A stretch of DNA of 33,693 nt from Microthrixaceae bacterium (lineage in GTDB: Bacteria > Actinomycetota > Acidimicrobiia > Acidimicrobiales > Microtrichaceae), in contig JAGQSZ010000007.1 in NCBI GenBank assembly GCA_020439285.1, forward strand, positions 1-33,693, written 5' to 3'. Under the pieces are notes generated by a model, which saw only the letters and a program-made list of their open reading frames with translations, was not told the DNA's origin and made no database searches. Of the stretch, positions 15,129 through 24,194 are shown piece after piece; position 1 is the first letter of the stretch; every line of letters starts with the position of its first letter. The position numbers were made by a program, and so were the translations under genes.

Positions 15129-16763
15129 TCACGAAACAGGCGTGGCGTCGCTGACCAGAGCGGAGGCTTCCGCTGACTTGCGGGGACCTCGTAGCAACAC
15201 AAACACGAACAGCACTGCTGTTATGGCTACGCCGATCCACATGGACTGAACCCATCCGTCGACGAACGCGAGCTGGGCATCGTGAATGAGTTGAGGAGCT
15301 TGGGCACCTGCTTGTGGAGCAATGCTGAACGCTGCACCGATTCCTTCTTTGGCAACATCTGCGATTGCTGCTGGGAACTGCGAAAGGCTCGGAGTGATCG
15401 AGTCCTTGTAGGTCGACGCGAGCACGGCGCCCAACAATGCGACACCGACCGCTCCGCCAACCTCTCGGGTCGTGTCGTTCAATGCCGAAGCAACCCCTTG
15501 TTTGTCGGCCGGCAACGACGCCGTGATGGCCTCTGTGGACGGGGTCATTGAACAACCCATACCCAGGCCCATGATCAACAACCCCGGCAGCACGGACCAG
15601 TAACCGCCGTCGACCGATGCCATCAGAGCGAGCGCTGCTAGTCCCACTCCTGCCACGACGATTCCGATCAGCATCGTGAGGTGAGAGCCGATCTTTCCGA
15701 TCAGCTTGGGGACGAGTGCCGATGAGGGCATCATCACGAACGCCATCGGCAACAGTCCAGCGGCTGAGTGCAGCGCGCTCCATCCGAGGACGGCTTGGAA
15801 GAACGGGAACAGAACGAGGAAGATCCCCGAAATCACTGCGAACAAAGACAACAGGGTGACTGAACCGGCGGCGAGTCGCCGATCACCAAAGATCCGGATA
15901 TCGAGCAGCGGAGCGCGCTGCTTGCGTTCCCACCAGATGAACAACCCGCCGGCGATCACAGCGACCACCAGGCCGGTGACCGCAATCGGGTGGCTCCACC
16001 CGCGTTCTGGTCCTTCGTGGATTCCGAGGACCAGTCCCCCGATCGCGAACAGCGAGAAGATCGATCCAGCCAGGTCGAAGGGGTGCTCGGTGTCCTCCCG
16101 GGAGTCGGGCACAAAGCGGAGCGAGAGAACGAAGGCGGCGATGATGAGTGCTATCGGGAAGACGAATAGCCATCGCCAGGTGACGAGGTCCACCATTGCT
16201 GCGGAGACGAACATGCCGATCATGCCGCCGCCCCCTGCGACACCGCTCCAGATTCCAATGGCCTGAGCACGAGCTTCCTCGGGGAAACTCGATGTGATCA
16301 CTGACAGGGTGACAGGCATGATCATCGCTGCGCCGAGTCCGGCGAGAGCGCGGGCGGCGATCATCACAGCAGTTGACCCGGCAAGGGCAGCAGCCAGGCT
16401 CGCGACCGTGAACGTTGCTAGTCCAACAAGAAGCACCCACTTGCGACCCCAGCGATCGCCGATCGCGCCAATGGGCATCAGGCACGCTGCCAGAACGAGG
16501 GTGTACGCGTTGATGATCCACAAAATGTCGTTCTGGGACGCACCGAAATCGAAAGCCAACTCCTGCTGGGCGACGTTCAGGCCGGCCATCGATGCCACTA
16601 CCGCCATGAGCGCCAGACACATTGCTATGAGGATCATCCGTCGCTGATGAAGATCCTCGACGACTGTCTCTTCTTCCATGTGTGGCAAGTGCGTCTGGTC
16701 GTCCACGTGAGTCCTGTCTGGTAATTCGGAACGGTTTCGGGCGCCGGTAGTGTTGGGTTGCAC
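15129..16763 (-). CDS. MFS multidrug efflux transporter, DHA2 (EmrB/QacA, 14-helix) family
   Basis: A 544-residue transporter with 14 hydrophobic segments. Family motifs are present: motif A-like GAIGDRWGRKWVL after helix 2, the ARALAGLGAAMIMPVTLSVI stretch (motif B/C area), and a long central loop. DHA2 members expel drugs, dyes or toxic amphiphiles using the proton gradient. The start is given as GTG 16763; ATG 16679 would remove a 28-residue polar N-terminus and is also possible. It is divergent from a TetR gene with a shared 44-bp control region, the standard drug-responsive arrangement, and converges on the 12921 gene with a 15-bp gap. Confidence 0.9.
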   Translation of the reverse strand: MQPNTTGARNRSELPDRTHVDDQTHLPHMEEETVVEDLHQRRMILIAMCLALMAVVASMAGLNVAQQELAFDFGASQNDILWIINAYTLVLAACLMPIGAIGDRWGRKWVLLVGLATFTVASLAAALAGSTAVMIAARALAGLGAAMIMPVTLSVITSSFPEEARAQAIGIWSGVAGGGGMIGMFVSAAMVDLVTWRWLFVFPIALIIAAFVLSLRFVPDSREDTEHPFDLAGSIFSLFAIGGLVLGIHEGPERGWSHPIAVTGLVVAVIAGGLFIWWERKQRAPLLDIRIFGDRRLAAGSVTLLSLFAVISGIFLVLFPFFQAVLGWSALHSAAGLLPMAFVMMPSSALVPKLIGKIGSHLTMLIGIVVAGVGLAALALMASVDGGYWSVLPGLLIMGLGMGCSMTPSTEAITASLPADKQGVASALNDTTREVGGAVGVALLGAVLASTYKDSITPSLSQFPAAIADVAKEGIGAAFSIAPQAGAQAPQLIHDAQLAFVDGWVQSMWIGVAITAVLFVFVLLRGPRKSAEASALVSDATPVS

Positions 16764-16793
16764 CGGACCGGGCCAAGAGCGAAACGAAACTGT

Positions 16794-16809
16794 ATCGTAG
16801 CGTTACGAT
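16794..16809. promoter_or_regulatory. Probable TetR operator between efflux and tetR genes
   Basis: ATCGTAGCGTTACGAT is a 16-bp inverted repeat with perfect 6-bp arms (ATCGTA/TACGAT). It overlaps the first bases of the tetR start codon and abuts a minus-strand TACAGT box (16794-16789) for the transporter gene, so bound repressor would block both. Confidence 0.65.
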
Positions 16810-17425
16810 GAAAGACGAGACAGCTGAAGATGTCAATGAGTCACCGCCCGATTCTTCGTGGACCGGTGACGCCCGCATCCAGCGGAGTCGCGCACGCATC
16901 ATCCAGGCTGCCATCGATCTGATCGCGCAGGATGGCGCACGGGCCCTGACCGTCGACGCGATCGCCGAGCGATCCGGAGTGGCCAAATCGACCCTGTACC
17001 GCCACTGGCCCTCGATCGATGCGCTCATACTCGATGTGTTCCGCGCTGCTGCTCCGGAGTTGGTCGAACCCGATCCGGAAGCATCGTTCGAGCAAGCACT
17101 GCGACAGCAAGTGGTGTCGGTCGCCGCGACACTTACCGATCCTCAGTGGATCAGACTTCTGCCAGATCTATTGGCGCTCCGGCAGCAGTATCCCGAGATC
17201 GGTGAGTTGGCCGACAGCGATCGTTTACAGAAGCAGGCCGCTCTGGCGAGCATTCTGGCTAGTGGTACAACTGAAGGACTTATCCCTGCAGGTCTAGACA
17301 TCACGACAGTTGCAGCCGTCCTGCTTGGGCCGATGGTCCTGTGCGCGTTGTTCGGAGAACCAGAGCGGATCGAAGAAGTTGGTTCCTTTGCTGTCGACCG
17401 GTTCCTCGACAGCTACGACAAATAA
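16808..17425 (+). CDS. TetR-family transcriptional repressor
   Basis: A 205-residue regulator. The N-terminal TetR DNA-binding region is clear: RIIQAAIDLIAQDGARALTVDAIAERSGVAKSTLYRHWPSIDALI at about 30-74, with the recognition helix near 59-66. The remaining helical domain is the ligand/dimer part, of normal length. Divergent from the DHA2 exporter gene and with an inverted repeat over its start, it most likely represses both genes until a transported compound binds. A TATCGT box 9 nt upstream of ATG 16808 may serve as its -10. Confidence 0.9.
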   Translation: MKDETAEDVNESPPDSSWTGDARIQRSRARIIQAAIDLIAQDGARALTVDAIAERSGVAKSTLYRHWPSIDALILDVFRAAAPELVEPDPEASFEQALRQQVVSVAATLTDPQWIRLLPDLLALRQQYPEIGELADSDRLQKQAALASILASGTTEGLIPAGLDITTVAAVLLGPMVLCALFGEPERIEEVGSFAVDRFLDSYDK

Positions 17426-17482
17426 CGGCGGCCGACGATCATCGCCCGTTGTGCGTAGATCGCGCTGCCGATAACGTATTCA

Positions 17483-17533
17483 GATGGCGATGGAGCTCGC
17501 CATTAACCGCCCTCGGGCTGATGGCTCCTACCG
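17483..17533 (+). ncRNA. Fluoride riboswitch (crcB motif)
   Basis: The element contains GGCGATGGAGCTCGCCAT (P1 stem ATGGCG/CGCCAT), a short hairpin GCC-CTCG-GGC, then GGGCTGATGGCTCCTACC. The GGAGC in the P1 loop can pair with GCTCC to make the pseudoknot, and the CTGATGGC...CTAC core matches the known crcB-motif aptamer. It lies 93 nt before the CLC-F gene, which exports fluoride. The downstream platform (17534-17625) has no T-run terminator; TCCGG at about 17556 and CCGGAGG at 17594-17600 could pair and hide a GGAGG, but that GGAGG is 25 nt from the ATG, so the control mode is unclear. Confidence 0.92.
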
Positions 17534-17625
17534 AAACGTATTTGTGATGTTCCGGTAGTCGAGCTCCCCCAAGGATCTAGGGCGCAAGAGTTTCCGGAGG
17601 TCACTCGACTTCGAACGGATTACCT

Positions 17626-19068
17626 ATGCGAAATCGCCTTTATGCCGACCAGCACCGCTGGGGTGCTCGCGGGGCCTCCGCCTACTCGACTCTCCGGTCC
17701 TTGGCACGCTTCGACCTGGAGGAACAGGCGCAGCTGATCTGGCACCTGGTGCGCAGCATCGCGCTCGGATCGATCGTGGGCGTGTTGGCCGGGCTGTCGT
17801 CAGCGGCGCTGCTCGAGTCTCTCTATTGGGCAACCGACACCCGCGAGGCGTACCCGTGGCTGCTCTTCGGACTGCCAATCGCCGGGTTCGTCGTCGGGCT
17901 CGCCTACCACTACGGCGGAGGTAGATCGTCCGAGGGCAACAACGTGATCATCGACGAGATCCACGATCCCAAGGCGTGGGTGCCACGGCGGATGGCGCCG
18001 CTGGTCTTCATCGGCACCATACTCACACACCTCTTCGGAGGAAGTGCCGGCCGTGAGGGCACGGCGTTGCAGATGTCGGGAAGTCTCACCGACTGGTTTT
18101 CACGCGTCGCCCGGATGGCACGCGTCGACCGTCGGCTGCTCCTGATCGCCGCATTGGCCGGTGGCTTCGGAGCTGTGTTCGGAGTCCCGCTCGCCGGATG
18201 CGTCTTCGCTCTCGAGGTCCAGTCAGTCGGACGCCTGCGCTACGACGCCATCGTCCCAGCGTTCACCGCTTCGCTGGTTGGCGATCTGGTGGTGCGCTCA
18301 CTTGGTGTCCACCACAGCGCAGTTCCCACCATCGGCGCGGTCGATCTCACGGCGCCGCTCCTGTTAAAGGTGTTGGTGGCGGGTCTCCTGTTCGGACTCA
18401 CGTCGCTGGTCTTCATCGAATTGACCCATGGCATCAAAGCCGTGTTCGCCACATTGTTTCGTTGGGCACCTGCCCGTCCGTTGGTCGGCGGCTTCATGGT
18501 GATCGGACTCACCTATGTCGTCGGTACTCGTGATTATCTGGGCCTGTCATTGCCGCTGATCTCACAGAGCCTCGCTGTGGGCGGAACCGTTGTGGCTGGC
18601 GCATTCGCACTCAAATTGATCTTCACCGCAGTGACACTCGGGTCAGGATTCTTGGGCGGTGAGGTCACACCACTGTTCGTTATCGGCGCAACGCTTGGAG
18701 CAACGCTTGGCCACCTGCTCAGTATCCCCGGGCCGTTGCTTGCTGCAATCGGGTTCGTCGCCGTGTTCGCCGGCGCCACCAACACACCGTTGGCATGCAC
18801 GCTGATGGGCGTCGAGTTGTTCGGCGCTGGGCCAATCATCCCCATCGCCATTGCATGTATCGCCAGCTACATAGTCGTCGGTGAACGCGGGATCTACACG
18901 TCACAGCGCATTGATACCGCCAAGTCCCGGGCCCACGAGTATGAGCCTGATGTCTTCACCTTGCACGCTCTGGCCGAAAGACGCAGGCCGTGGCTTCCGG
19001 CACCAGTCAGTGGTTCAGAACTTGGTTCCGGTGAGCGTTTCGTAGAGGTTGACGAGCCCTTCCTGTGA
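17626..19068 (+). CDS. CLC-F type fluoride/proton antiporter
   Basis: A 480-residue CLC-family membrane protein of the fluoride-exporting branch. In place of the chloride GSGIP motif it has SSEGNNVIIDEIH (101-113). The glutamate-gate motif is GREGTALQM (142-150) with Thr instead of Pro, and the third motif is GSGFLGGEVTPLF (about 339-351, E346-F351) instead of GxFxP; these are features of the CLC-F clade. Such proteins exchange cytosolic fluoride for protons. The upstream fluoride riboswitch independently supports the assignment. ATG 17626 has only a weak ribosome site. The 3' end overlaps the convergent lipoprotein gene by 54 bp. Confidence 0.93.
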   Translation: MRNRLYADQHRWGARGASAYSTLRSLARFDLEEQAQLIWHLVRSIALGSIVGVLAGLSSAALLESLYWATDTREAYPWLLFGLPIAGFVVGLAYHYGGGRSSEGNNVIIDEIHDPKAWVPRRMAPLVFIGTILTHLFGGSAGREGTALQMSGSLTDWFSRVARMARVDRRLLLIAALAGGFGAVFGVPLAGCVFALEVQSVGRLRYDAIVPAFTASLVGDLVVRSLGVHHSAVPTIGAVDLTAPLLLKVLVAGLLFGLTSLVFIELTHGIKAVFATLFRWAPARPLVGGFMVIGLTYVVGTRDYLGLSLPLISQSLAVGGTVVAGAFALKLIFTAVTLGSGFLGGEVTPLFVIGATLGATLGHLLSIPGPLLAAIGFVAVFAGATNTPLACTLMGVELFGAGPIIPIAIACIASYIVVGERGIYTSQRIDTAKSRAHEYEPDVFTLHALAERRRPWLPAPVSGSELGSGERFVEVDEPFL

Positions 19069-19875
19069 ACAGGTGGCGAGCCGGAAGGTAGAGAGGACCT
19101 CCCGCACTGTGCCCTCAGGCAGGTCGGCATCATCAGAGTCCCAGGAGAAGGTCACCGTTGCTGACTCGGGGCGCCGGTCTTTTCCAGCTGCTCCACCGGT
19201 GGGCACCTCACCGAAAACGATCCGCAGCTTGTACTCACTGGTAGACACAACGTCGCTCTGGGCCTGATCGAGAAAGTGGAGGTCGAAGGACTCACCATCT
19301 ATCTCTATGGGATCGAGCTTGGTGTAGGTGATACGGGTTGTCCGTTCGCCCGAATCGGTGAACTCAACATGGTCTCGATCCCATGTGGTCCATGGTTTCC
19401 CTTCGGGGCTCATCGGTTCTGTGCCTGAATAGCTGTCTGTCTCGATTGTGACCTTGATGCGTGATCCTTCGGGCAGTTCATAGCTGTGGTCACCTGAACC
19501 GGTCACACCGCCAGATCCCCCATAGCCTGAGCCTCGACGGACCCAATCACCCGATATGTAGTAGTCGAAGAACGGTGGACCGGACTCCTCAGTGCTTACA
19601 CAGTTGGCCGGATCAAGTACCCAGCCAGCGGGCGCATCTACCGCGCCGGTGAGCAGGAACTCCGGGGCTCTGACTGCGCCAGAGCCCGCCTGGTCATTAT
19701 CGGAGCCCCCACCAGATCCGTCGGAGTCGCCCGAATCGGTGTCGTTTCCTGTTGATTGGCCCATCGTTGATCGAGTGTTGTCGTCACTCGCGCTGTTGTT
19801 GTCGCTGCACGCAACAAGGTTCCATGATCCGAGCAGAAGCGTGCCGACAACAGCAGCCGATCTAATTGAAGCCAT
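19015..19875 (-). CDS. Secreted lipoprotein of unknown function
   Basis: A 286-residue protein with a signal peptide and lipobox LVAC (Cys at 23), so it is predicted to be lipid-anchored outside the membrane. A disordered Asp/Ser/Gly-rich linker (24-65) is followed by a ~210-residue domain of mostly beta character, with blocks APAGWVLDPANCVS, GSRIKVTIETDSYSGTE, EIDGESFDLHFLDQ and TVTFSWDSDDADLPEG. I recognise no family. Its 3' end overlaps that of the fluoride antiporter by 54 bp in antisense. It is divergent from the large regulator gene. Confidence 0.72.
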   Translation of the reverse strand: MASIRSAAVVGTLLLGSWNLVACSDNNSASDDNTRSTMGQSTGNDTDSGDSDGSGGGSDNDQAGSGAVRAPEFLLTGAVDAPAGWVLDPANCVSTEESGPPFFDYYISGDWVRRGSGYGGSGGVTGSGDHSYELPEGSRIKVTIETDSYSGTEPMSPEGKPWTTWDRDHVEFTDSGERTTRITYTKLDPIEIDGESFDLHFLDQAQSDVVSTSEYKLRIVFGEVPTGGAAGKDRRPESATVTFSWDSDDADLPEGTVREVLSTFRLATCSQEGLVNLYETLTGTKF

Positions 19876-19937
19876 GGTGCAAGAGTCTCATGACCACGTG
19901 AACGTTTGTTGTGAGCGCGGATAGTCTCGCCCGGAAC

Positions 19938-22900
19938 ATGGACACGTCTTCGACTGATTCCTCGCATGTCCACCCTGCCGACAGCCCGGTACCACCATCG
20001 TTCGTCGGTCGGACCGGGGAGTTGGCCGAGCTACTCGGTGCCCTGCCCCGTGACCGTGCTCCTTTTCTAAGGCCTTGGCTCATCGTCGGCGAAGCCGGCA
20101 TTGGCAAGACTCGTCTGGTCCGGGAGCTAGCTGTCGCGGCAGAACAGTCGGGACACCAGGTCGCATGGGGCCAGTGCTGGGACGAGTCAGGCACTCCGCC
20201 CTACTGGCCTTGGACACAGATCATCCGACAACTGCAGGGGCTCGACTCTGGCACGGATCTAGCCCGCCTGGTCCTAGGTGACGAGGCCGGCGAGCCTGAT
20301 CCTTTCGCACTGTTCGATGCTGTCGCCGCCGAGCTCCGCCGCGCAGCGATGAAATCACCGACGCTCGTGGTACTCGACGATCTTCACCGCGCCGACTTAG
20401 GCACGCTCCAATTGGCCCGCTTCGTTGTCGGACATCTGGCCGACTTTCCTGTCCAGGTGGTAGCGACCCAACGCCACACTGCTTTGGTGGATCGGCCCGA
20501 CATAGCTGACCATATCGAGTCTCTCATTTCCATCGGTCGTGCCATCGACCTGGATGGCCTCGATCTTCAGGCAGTCACCGACATGGTGGGGGGAATCGAA
20601 GAGGCACCGGGGATTCGGGCAGTGACCGGCGGAAATCCACTCCACATCCAGCACCTGATGCGTTCAAAGGCTCAGGTCGCAGCGGAAGCCAGTTCCTCGA
20701 GGGGTGAAGGGCATGCCGTTGGTGGATCGACCGGACCCGCTGCCTCGGCTCTCGGTGAAGTGCTCAGTTCTCGAATCGGAACCATTGATGCCCAATCGTT
20801 CGATCTGCTCGCAGCTCTGACGGTGCTCGGCGAGGCTGCCACGCACACATCAGCCTCCGCATTGTTGGGGTTGGGTGTCGATCAGGTCATCGATCTTGCG
20901 GCCTCGCTCCGAACCGCCGGGCTCATCGAGGCTGAAGGCATGCGATTGGCTCATGGTCTGGTCGCAGATGCCGTTGACGCTGTGGTTGCTCCGGATCGAA
21001 CAGAGGACCTACATCTGGCCGCGGCGCTCTTGGCCGCTGCTACAGGCGCACCCATCGCGCAACAAGCCCATCATCTCTGTCGTGCCGGGCACCAGCACCG
21101 ACTGGCGGCGGTCACAGCGTGCAGGGAAGCTGCCGCGGTGGCCACGAAGTCATTCGCTCACGAGGATGCCATCACGCATCTCAACCGTGCACTTGAACTG
21201 CTCGACGATGACATTGACCAGGCAGAGGCACGCTTCGAGGTCTCCTTTGCCCTCGCTGGCGCGTTGGAGAGAACCAAGGGAACGGTTGCTGCGGAACCCG
21301 TTTATCGACAGGCACTTGATGCAGCCCGGGAAACGGGCAACCAGTTGTCGGTGGCCCGCGCCGCTGCCCGACATGGGATCTCCTTTTATGCAGATCCGTT
21401 GGTGCAGATTGAAAGAGCCGAAGAGTGCCGCTCGGCTCTCGCTGGTCTGAGTGATGGCGATTCGCCGCTTCGAGCGCGTTTGCTCGCCAACTTGGTTGCA
21501 GCTGAGCCGCTCGCACAGGACCGGAAACAGATCGCCGCTCAGGCCCTGGAGATGGCTCGACGAACTTGCGACCCTGAGACGATCGGCATGGCGCTCGTCG
21601 CTGAACAACTCGTGGACCTGGGGCCAAGGACGCTTTCGCGACGTCTTCGATCGAGTCGCGAGATCATCGCTCTGGCCGAGAGTTCCGGGGAGCGCGATCT
21701 GGTCGTACGCGGAAGGTTCCTACTCAAGAGCGCTCTGCTTGAGGCCGGCGACGTCCGCGAGTTGGACGCCGAATTGGCCGCCCAAGATCGGAACATTTCG
21801 GCGATCGGTGAAATGCGGTTCGCTCGGCATGTTCTGTGGTTCCGATGCATGCGGGCGATGCTCGACGGACGCGCCCTCGATGCGGAGCACCTGGCGGAAC
21901 AGTGCTTCGCCTTGTCCCAACAGTTACAAGATCCTGACGGGTTCGGGGTCTACACGGGTCAGTACGGGGTGGCGTTGTGGCTTCAGGGCCGTCTGGTTGA
22001 ACTCGAACCGATATATGTCGACCTGATGCACGCCGAACCGGAGAACCCACTGTGGCCTGCGGTGGTCGCGTGGATTGCTCTTGACGACAATCGCCCCGAG
22101 ACGGCCAGAGGGCTCCTGAGTTCTCTGCCCGACCCTGAAGCTATTCCAGGGGGCATGCACACGTTGTTGAACCTGTTCACGATGGCCGATATCGCTGTCG
22201 CTGTGGGTGACGACGAACTCGCCACCCGGGTACGTGACGCTCTCCTTCCCTACTCTGACCGTGCCGTACCAATTGGCATGGGCGCGGCGTGTTTCGGGAT
22301 CGTTGCCCGTCCCCTCGGTCACTTGGCTATTCGATTGGGCCGTGTCGATGAAGGAATCGCCCACTTCGAGAGGGCCATGATGATTGCTGCCCGAATGGGT
22401 GCCCGGCCATGGCTTACGGATTCTCAACTTGCTCTGGCAGAGGTTCTCATCGCCACGGGGTCGAGCGACCGCGAGCGCATCAAAGCGCTTTACGCTGAAG
22501 CAGTTGCAACCGCGACTGGGCTTGGTCTCACGGTCTTCGATCAACGGATCAAGGCCCTGAGCGAGTTCAACCTCGATGGGCCAGACCCTGTCATATCGGT
22601 CACGCCAGCCCGGACCGACGATTCTTCACGTCCTAGCGACCGCCGGGCCCGTATATCCGTTCTCGGGACCTTCGACGTGCGCACCGTCGACGGGGAGCGA
22701 GCACGGTGGACCTCACGCAAGGCCCGATCACTACTCAAGATCCTCGTCGCTCGCCGCGGCGCACCCATGGCCCGGGAACAGGTGATGGCGATGCTTTGGC
22801 CTGACGAAGACCCAACTGAGTTGGGCAATCGTCTGGCGGTAGCGGTTTCGACCGTTCGGCGAGCACTGGATCCAAGCAGGTCACTGTCTCCTGAAGCACT

Positions 22901-23381
22901 CATACGGGCCGATGCGGGGGCGCTCTGTTTGGTGATCGACGCCATTGACCTTGATGTGGAGACGTTCCTCGACGAAGCCGCTGCAGCGCTCGAAGCCCAC
23001 AGATCAGAACGCAACAACGCTACTGAGTTACTTCAAGCAGCCATCGGTGCATACCAAGGCGAAGCGATGCCCGATGAGCCCTATGAGGAGTGGGCCGAAG
23101 GGTTGCGCTCGACTACCACTGCTGCGTTCACGAATCTGCTGCGCGCATTGGCGTCGCGGGCCTCCGATGACGATAACCATTTGTTGGCCTCGGAGACTCT
23201 GCGCCGTCTTGTTGAGCTGGATCCTTTCGATGAGCCATCCCATCTGGCCCTGATCGAGTCGCTTCGAGCGCTTGGAGCACGTGGCCAGGCTCGCTCTGCT
23301 CGCGAGCACTACATCGCACGGATGGCTGAACTCGGTATTCCCGTACGTGACGATCAACCCGAGACCGACGACGCAGGTTGA
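19938..23381 (+). CDS. AAA-ATPase / TPR / SARP-BTAD transcriptional regulator
   Basis: A 1,147-residue protein. The N-terminal ATPase (about 20-260) has Walker A GEAGIGKT (51-58) and Walker B LVVLDD (143-148). A long helical TPR-like region (~300-890) follows. A C-terminal winged helix of OmpR/SARP type (about 900-985: ISVLGTFDVRTVDG...KARSLLKILVARRGAPMAREQVMAMLWPDEDP...LAVAVSTVRRALDP) leads into a bacterial transcriptional activation domain (~1000-1135). In classic AfsR-like regulators the DNA-binding part comes first, so the order here is reversed. ATG 19938 has a TAGTCT box 10 nt upstream; GTG 19911 would precede it. The target genes are unknown; self-regulation or the flanking lipoprotein gene are possibilities. 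Confidence 0.88.
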   Translation: MDTSSTDSSHVHPADSPVPPSFVGRTGELAELLGALPRDRAPFLRPWLIVGEAGIGKTRLVRELAVAAEQSGHQVAWGQCWDESGTPPYWPWTQIIRQLQGLDSGTDLARLVLGDEAGEPDPFALFDAVAAELRRAAMKSPTLVVLDDLHRADLGTLQLARFVVGHLADFPVQVVATQRHTALVDRPDIADHIESLISIGRAIDLDGLDLQAVTDMVGGIEEAPGIRAVTGGNPLHIQHLMRSKAQVAAEASSSRGEGHAVGGSTGPAASALGEVLSSRIGTIDAQSFDLLAALTVLGEAATHTSASALLGLGVDQVIDLAASLRTAGLIEAEGMRLAHGLVADAVDAVVAPDRTEDLHLAAALLAAATGAPIAQQAHHLCRAGHQHRLAAVTACREAAAVATKSFAHEDAITHLNRALELLDDDIDQAEARFEVSFALAGALERTKGTVAAEPVYRQALDAARETGNQLSVARAAARHGISFYADPLVQIERAEECRSALAGLSDGDSPLRARLLANLVAAEPLAQDRKQIAAQALEMARRTCDPETIGMALVAEQLVDLGPRTLSRRLRSSREIIALAESSGERDLVVRGRFLLKSALLEAGDVRELDAELAAQDRNISAIGEMRFARHVLWFRCMRAMLDGRALDAEHLAEQCFALSQQLQDPDGFGVYTGQYGVALWLQGRLVELEPIYVDLMHAEPENPLWPAVVAWIALDDNRPETARGLLSSLPDPEAIPGGMHTLLNLFTMADIAVAVGDDELATRVRDALLPYSDRAVPIGMGAACFGIVARPLGHLAIRLGRVDEGIAHFERAMMIAARMGARPWLTDSQLALAEVLIATGSSDRERIKALYAEAVATATGLGLTVFDQRIKALSEFNLDGPDPVISVTPARTDDSSRPSDRRARISVLGTFDVRTVDGERARWTSRKARSLLKILVARRGAPMAREQVMAMLWPDEDPTELGNRLAVAVSTVRRALDPSRSLSPEALIRADAGALCLVIDAIDLDVETFLDEAAAALEAHRSERNNATELLQAAIGAYQGEAMPDEPYEEWAEGLRSTTTAAFTNLLRALASRASDDDNHLLASETLRRLVELDPFDEPSHLALIESLRALGARGQARSAREHYIARMAELGIPVRDDQPETDDAG

Positions 23382-23454
23382 TCCGCCAACTCGAGGTGTA
23401 CCGCGTCAGGTGCTTGTGGCGTTTGTGTGGACCAAGCCGTGGGTCAGAACCGGC

Positions 23455-24111
23455 TTACGGTTCGAGCGACTCCAGGCGATCTCGGACCTCGCCAAACATG
23501 CCGACCTTGATGGCAGCCAACGTCGCGGAGTCCTTGTTCTCCAGACCAGCGACCCGAGCGACAGCCGTGTCGAGGAGTTCGTCTTGTGTCGCTTGTCCAT
23601 CTACGAGTCCTGCGGCTACTGCGTCAGGCGCGGTCCAACGTCGACCTGTCGTCATGGCATCGACCGCGGCTCGCGGGGTGAGCTTCGCTTGGATCAATGC
23701 GGCCATCCCCGAGGTGAACGGAATCCCGATATCAACCTCGGGGAAACAGAAGTAGCCACGGTCTGATCGCATCACTCGCCAATCGTGAGCCATTGCGAGC
23801 ATCGCCCCTGCTCCGAACGCATGCCCGTTGACTGCAGCAACGGTCGGCACACCGAGAGTCAACACTCGAGCTAGCAGCGACTGGACCCGAGCTACATAGG
23901 GTTGCAGCCGAGACTCATCGGCTGCGACCCAATCGAGATCGAGTCCGTTCGAGTAGTACTTGCCCTCTCCGACTGTTACCAGCGGTGCTGGCGATTCCAT
24001 GACGCTGTCCAAAGCGGTTTCGAACGAGTCGATCCATCCAGGGCTGAACCGGTTCTCGTCGTCACCGAGGACAAGAACGTGGATGCCATCACGAGATTCA
24101 AGTGCGACCAT
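23455..24111 (-). CDS. Enoyl-CoA hydratase/isomerase (crotonase) family protein
   Basis: A 218-residue crotonase-fold protein, shorter than typical hydratases (~260) and closer to enoyl-CoA delta-isomerases. The oxyanion-hole regions are VGEGKYYSNGLDLDW and VNGHAFGAGAMLAMAHDWRVM, and FCFPEVDIGIPFTSGM occupies the position of the active-site loop. It probably acts on an unsaturated acyl-CoA in fatty-acid breakdown. ATG 24111 was chosen; the frame extends to GTG 24132. No ribosome site or -10 box is clear. The gene converges on the large regulator with a 73-bp gap. Confidence 0.87.
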   Translation of the reverse strand: MVALESRDGIHVLVLGDDENRFSPGWIDSFETALDSVMESPAPLVTVGEGKYYSNGLDLDWVAADESRLQPYVARVQSLLARVLTLGVPTVAAVNGHAFGAGAMLAMAHDWRVMRSDRGYFCFPEVDIGIPFTSGMAALIQAKLTPRAAVDAMTTGRRWTAPDAVAAGLVDGQATQDELLDTAVARVAGLENKDSATLAAIKVGMFGEVRDRLESLEP

Positions 24112-24194
24112 GTCAGTAGTTTCTAGCGGCACTGGCTCACTGGGTGGGAACTACTGCTGAGGAGCCAGCGAATGGCTTCCCAAAGCGATGGCGG

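Noticed and set aside
15883-17028. A 381-codon minus-strand frame across the transporter and tetR
   Set aside because: It overlaps two well-supported genes in other frames, is Arg/Ser/His-rich and has no family features.
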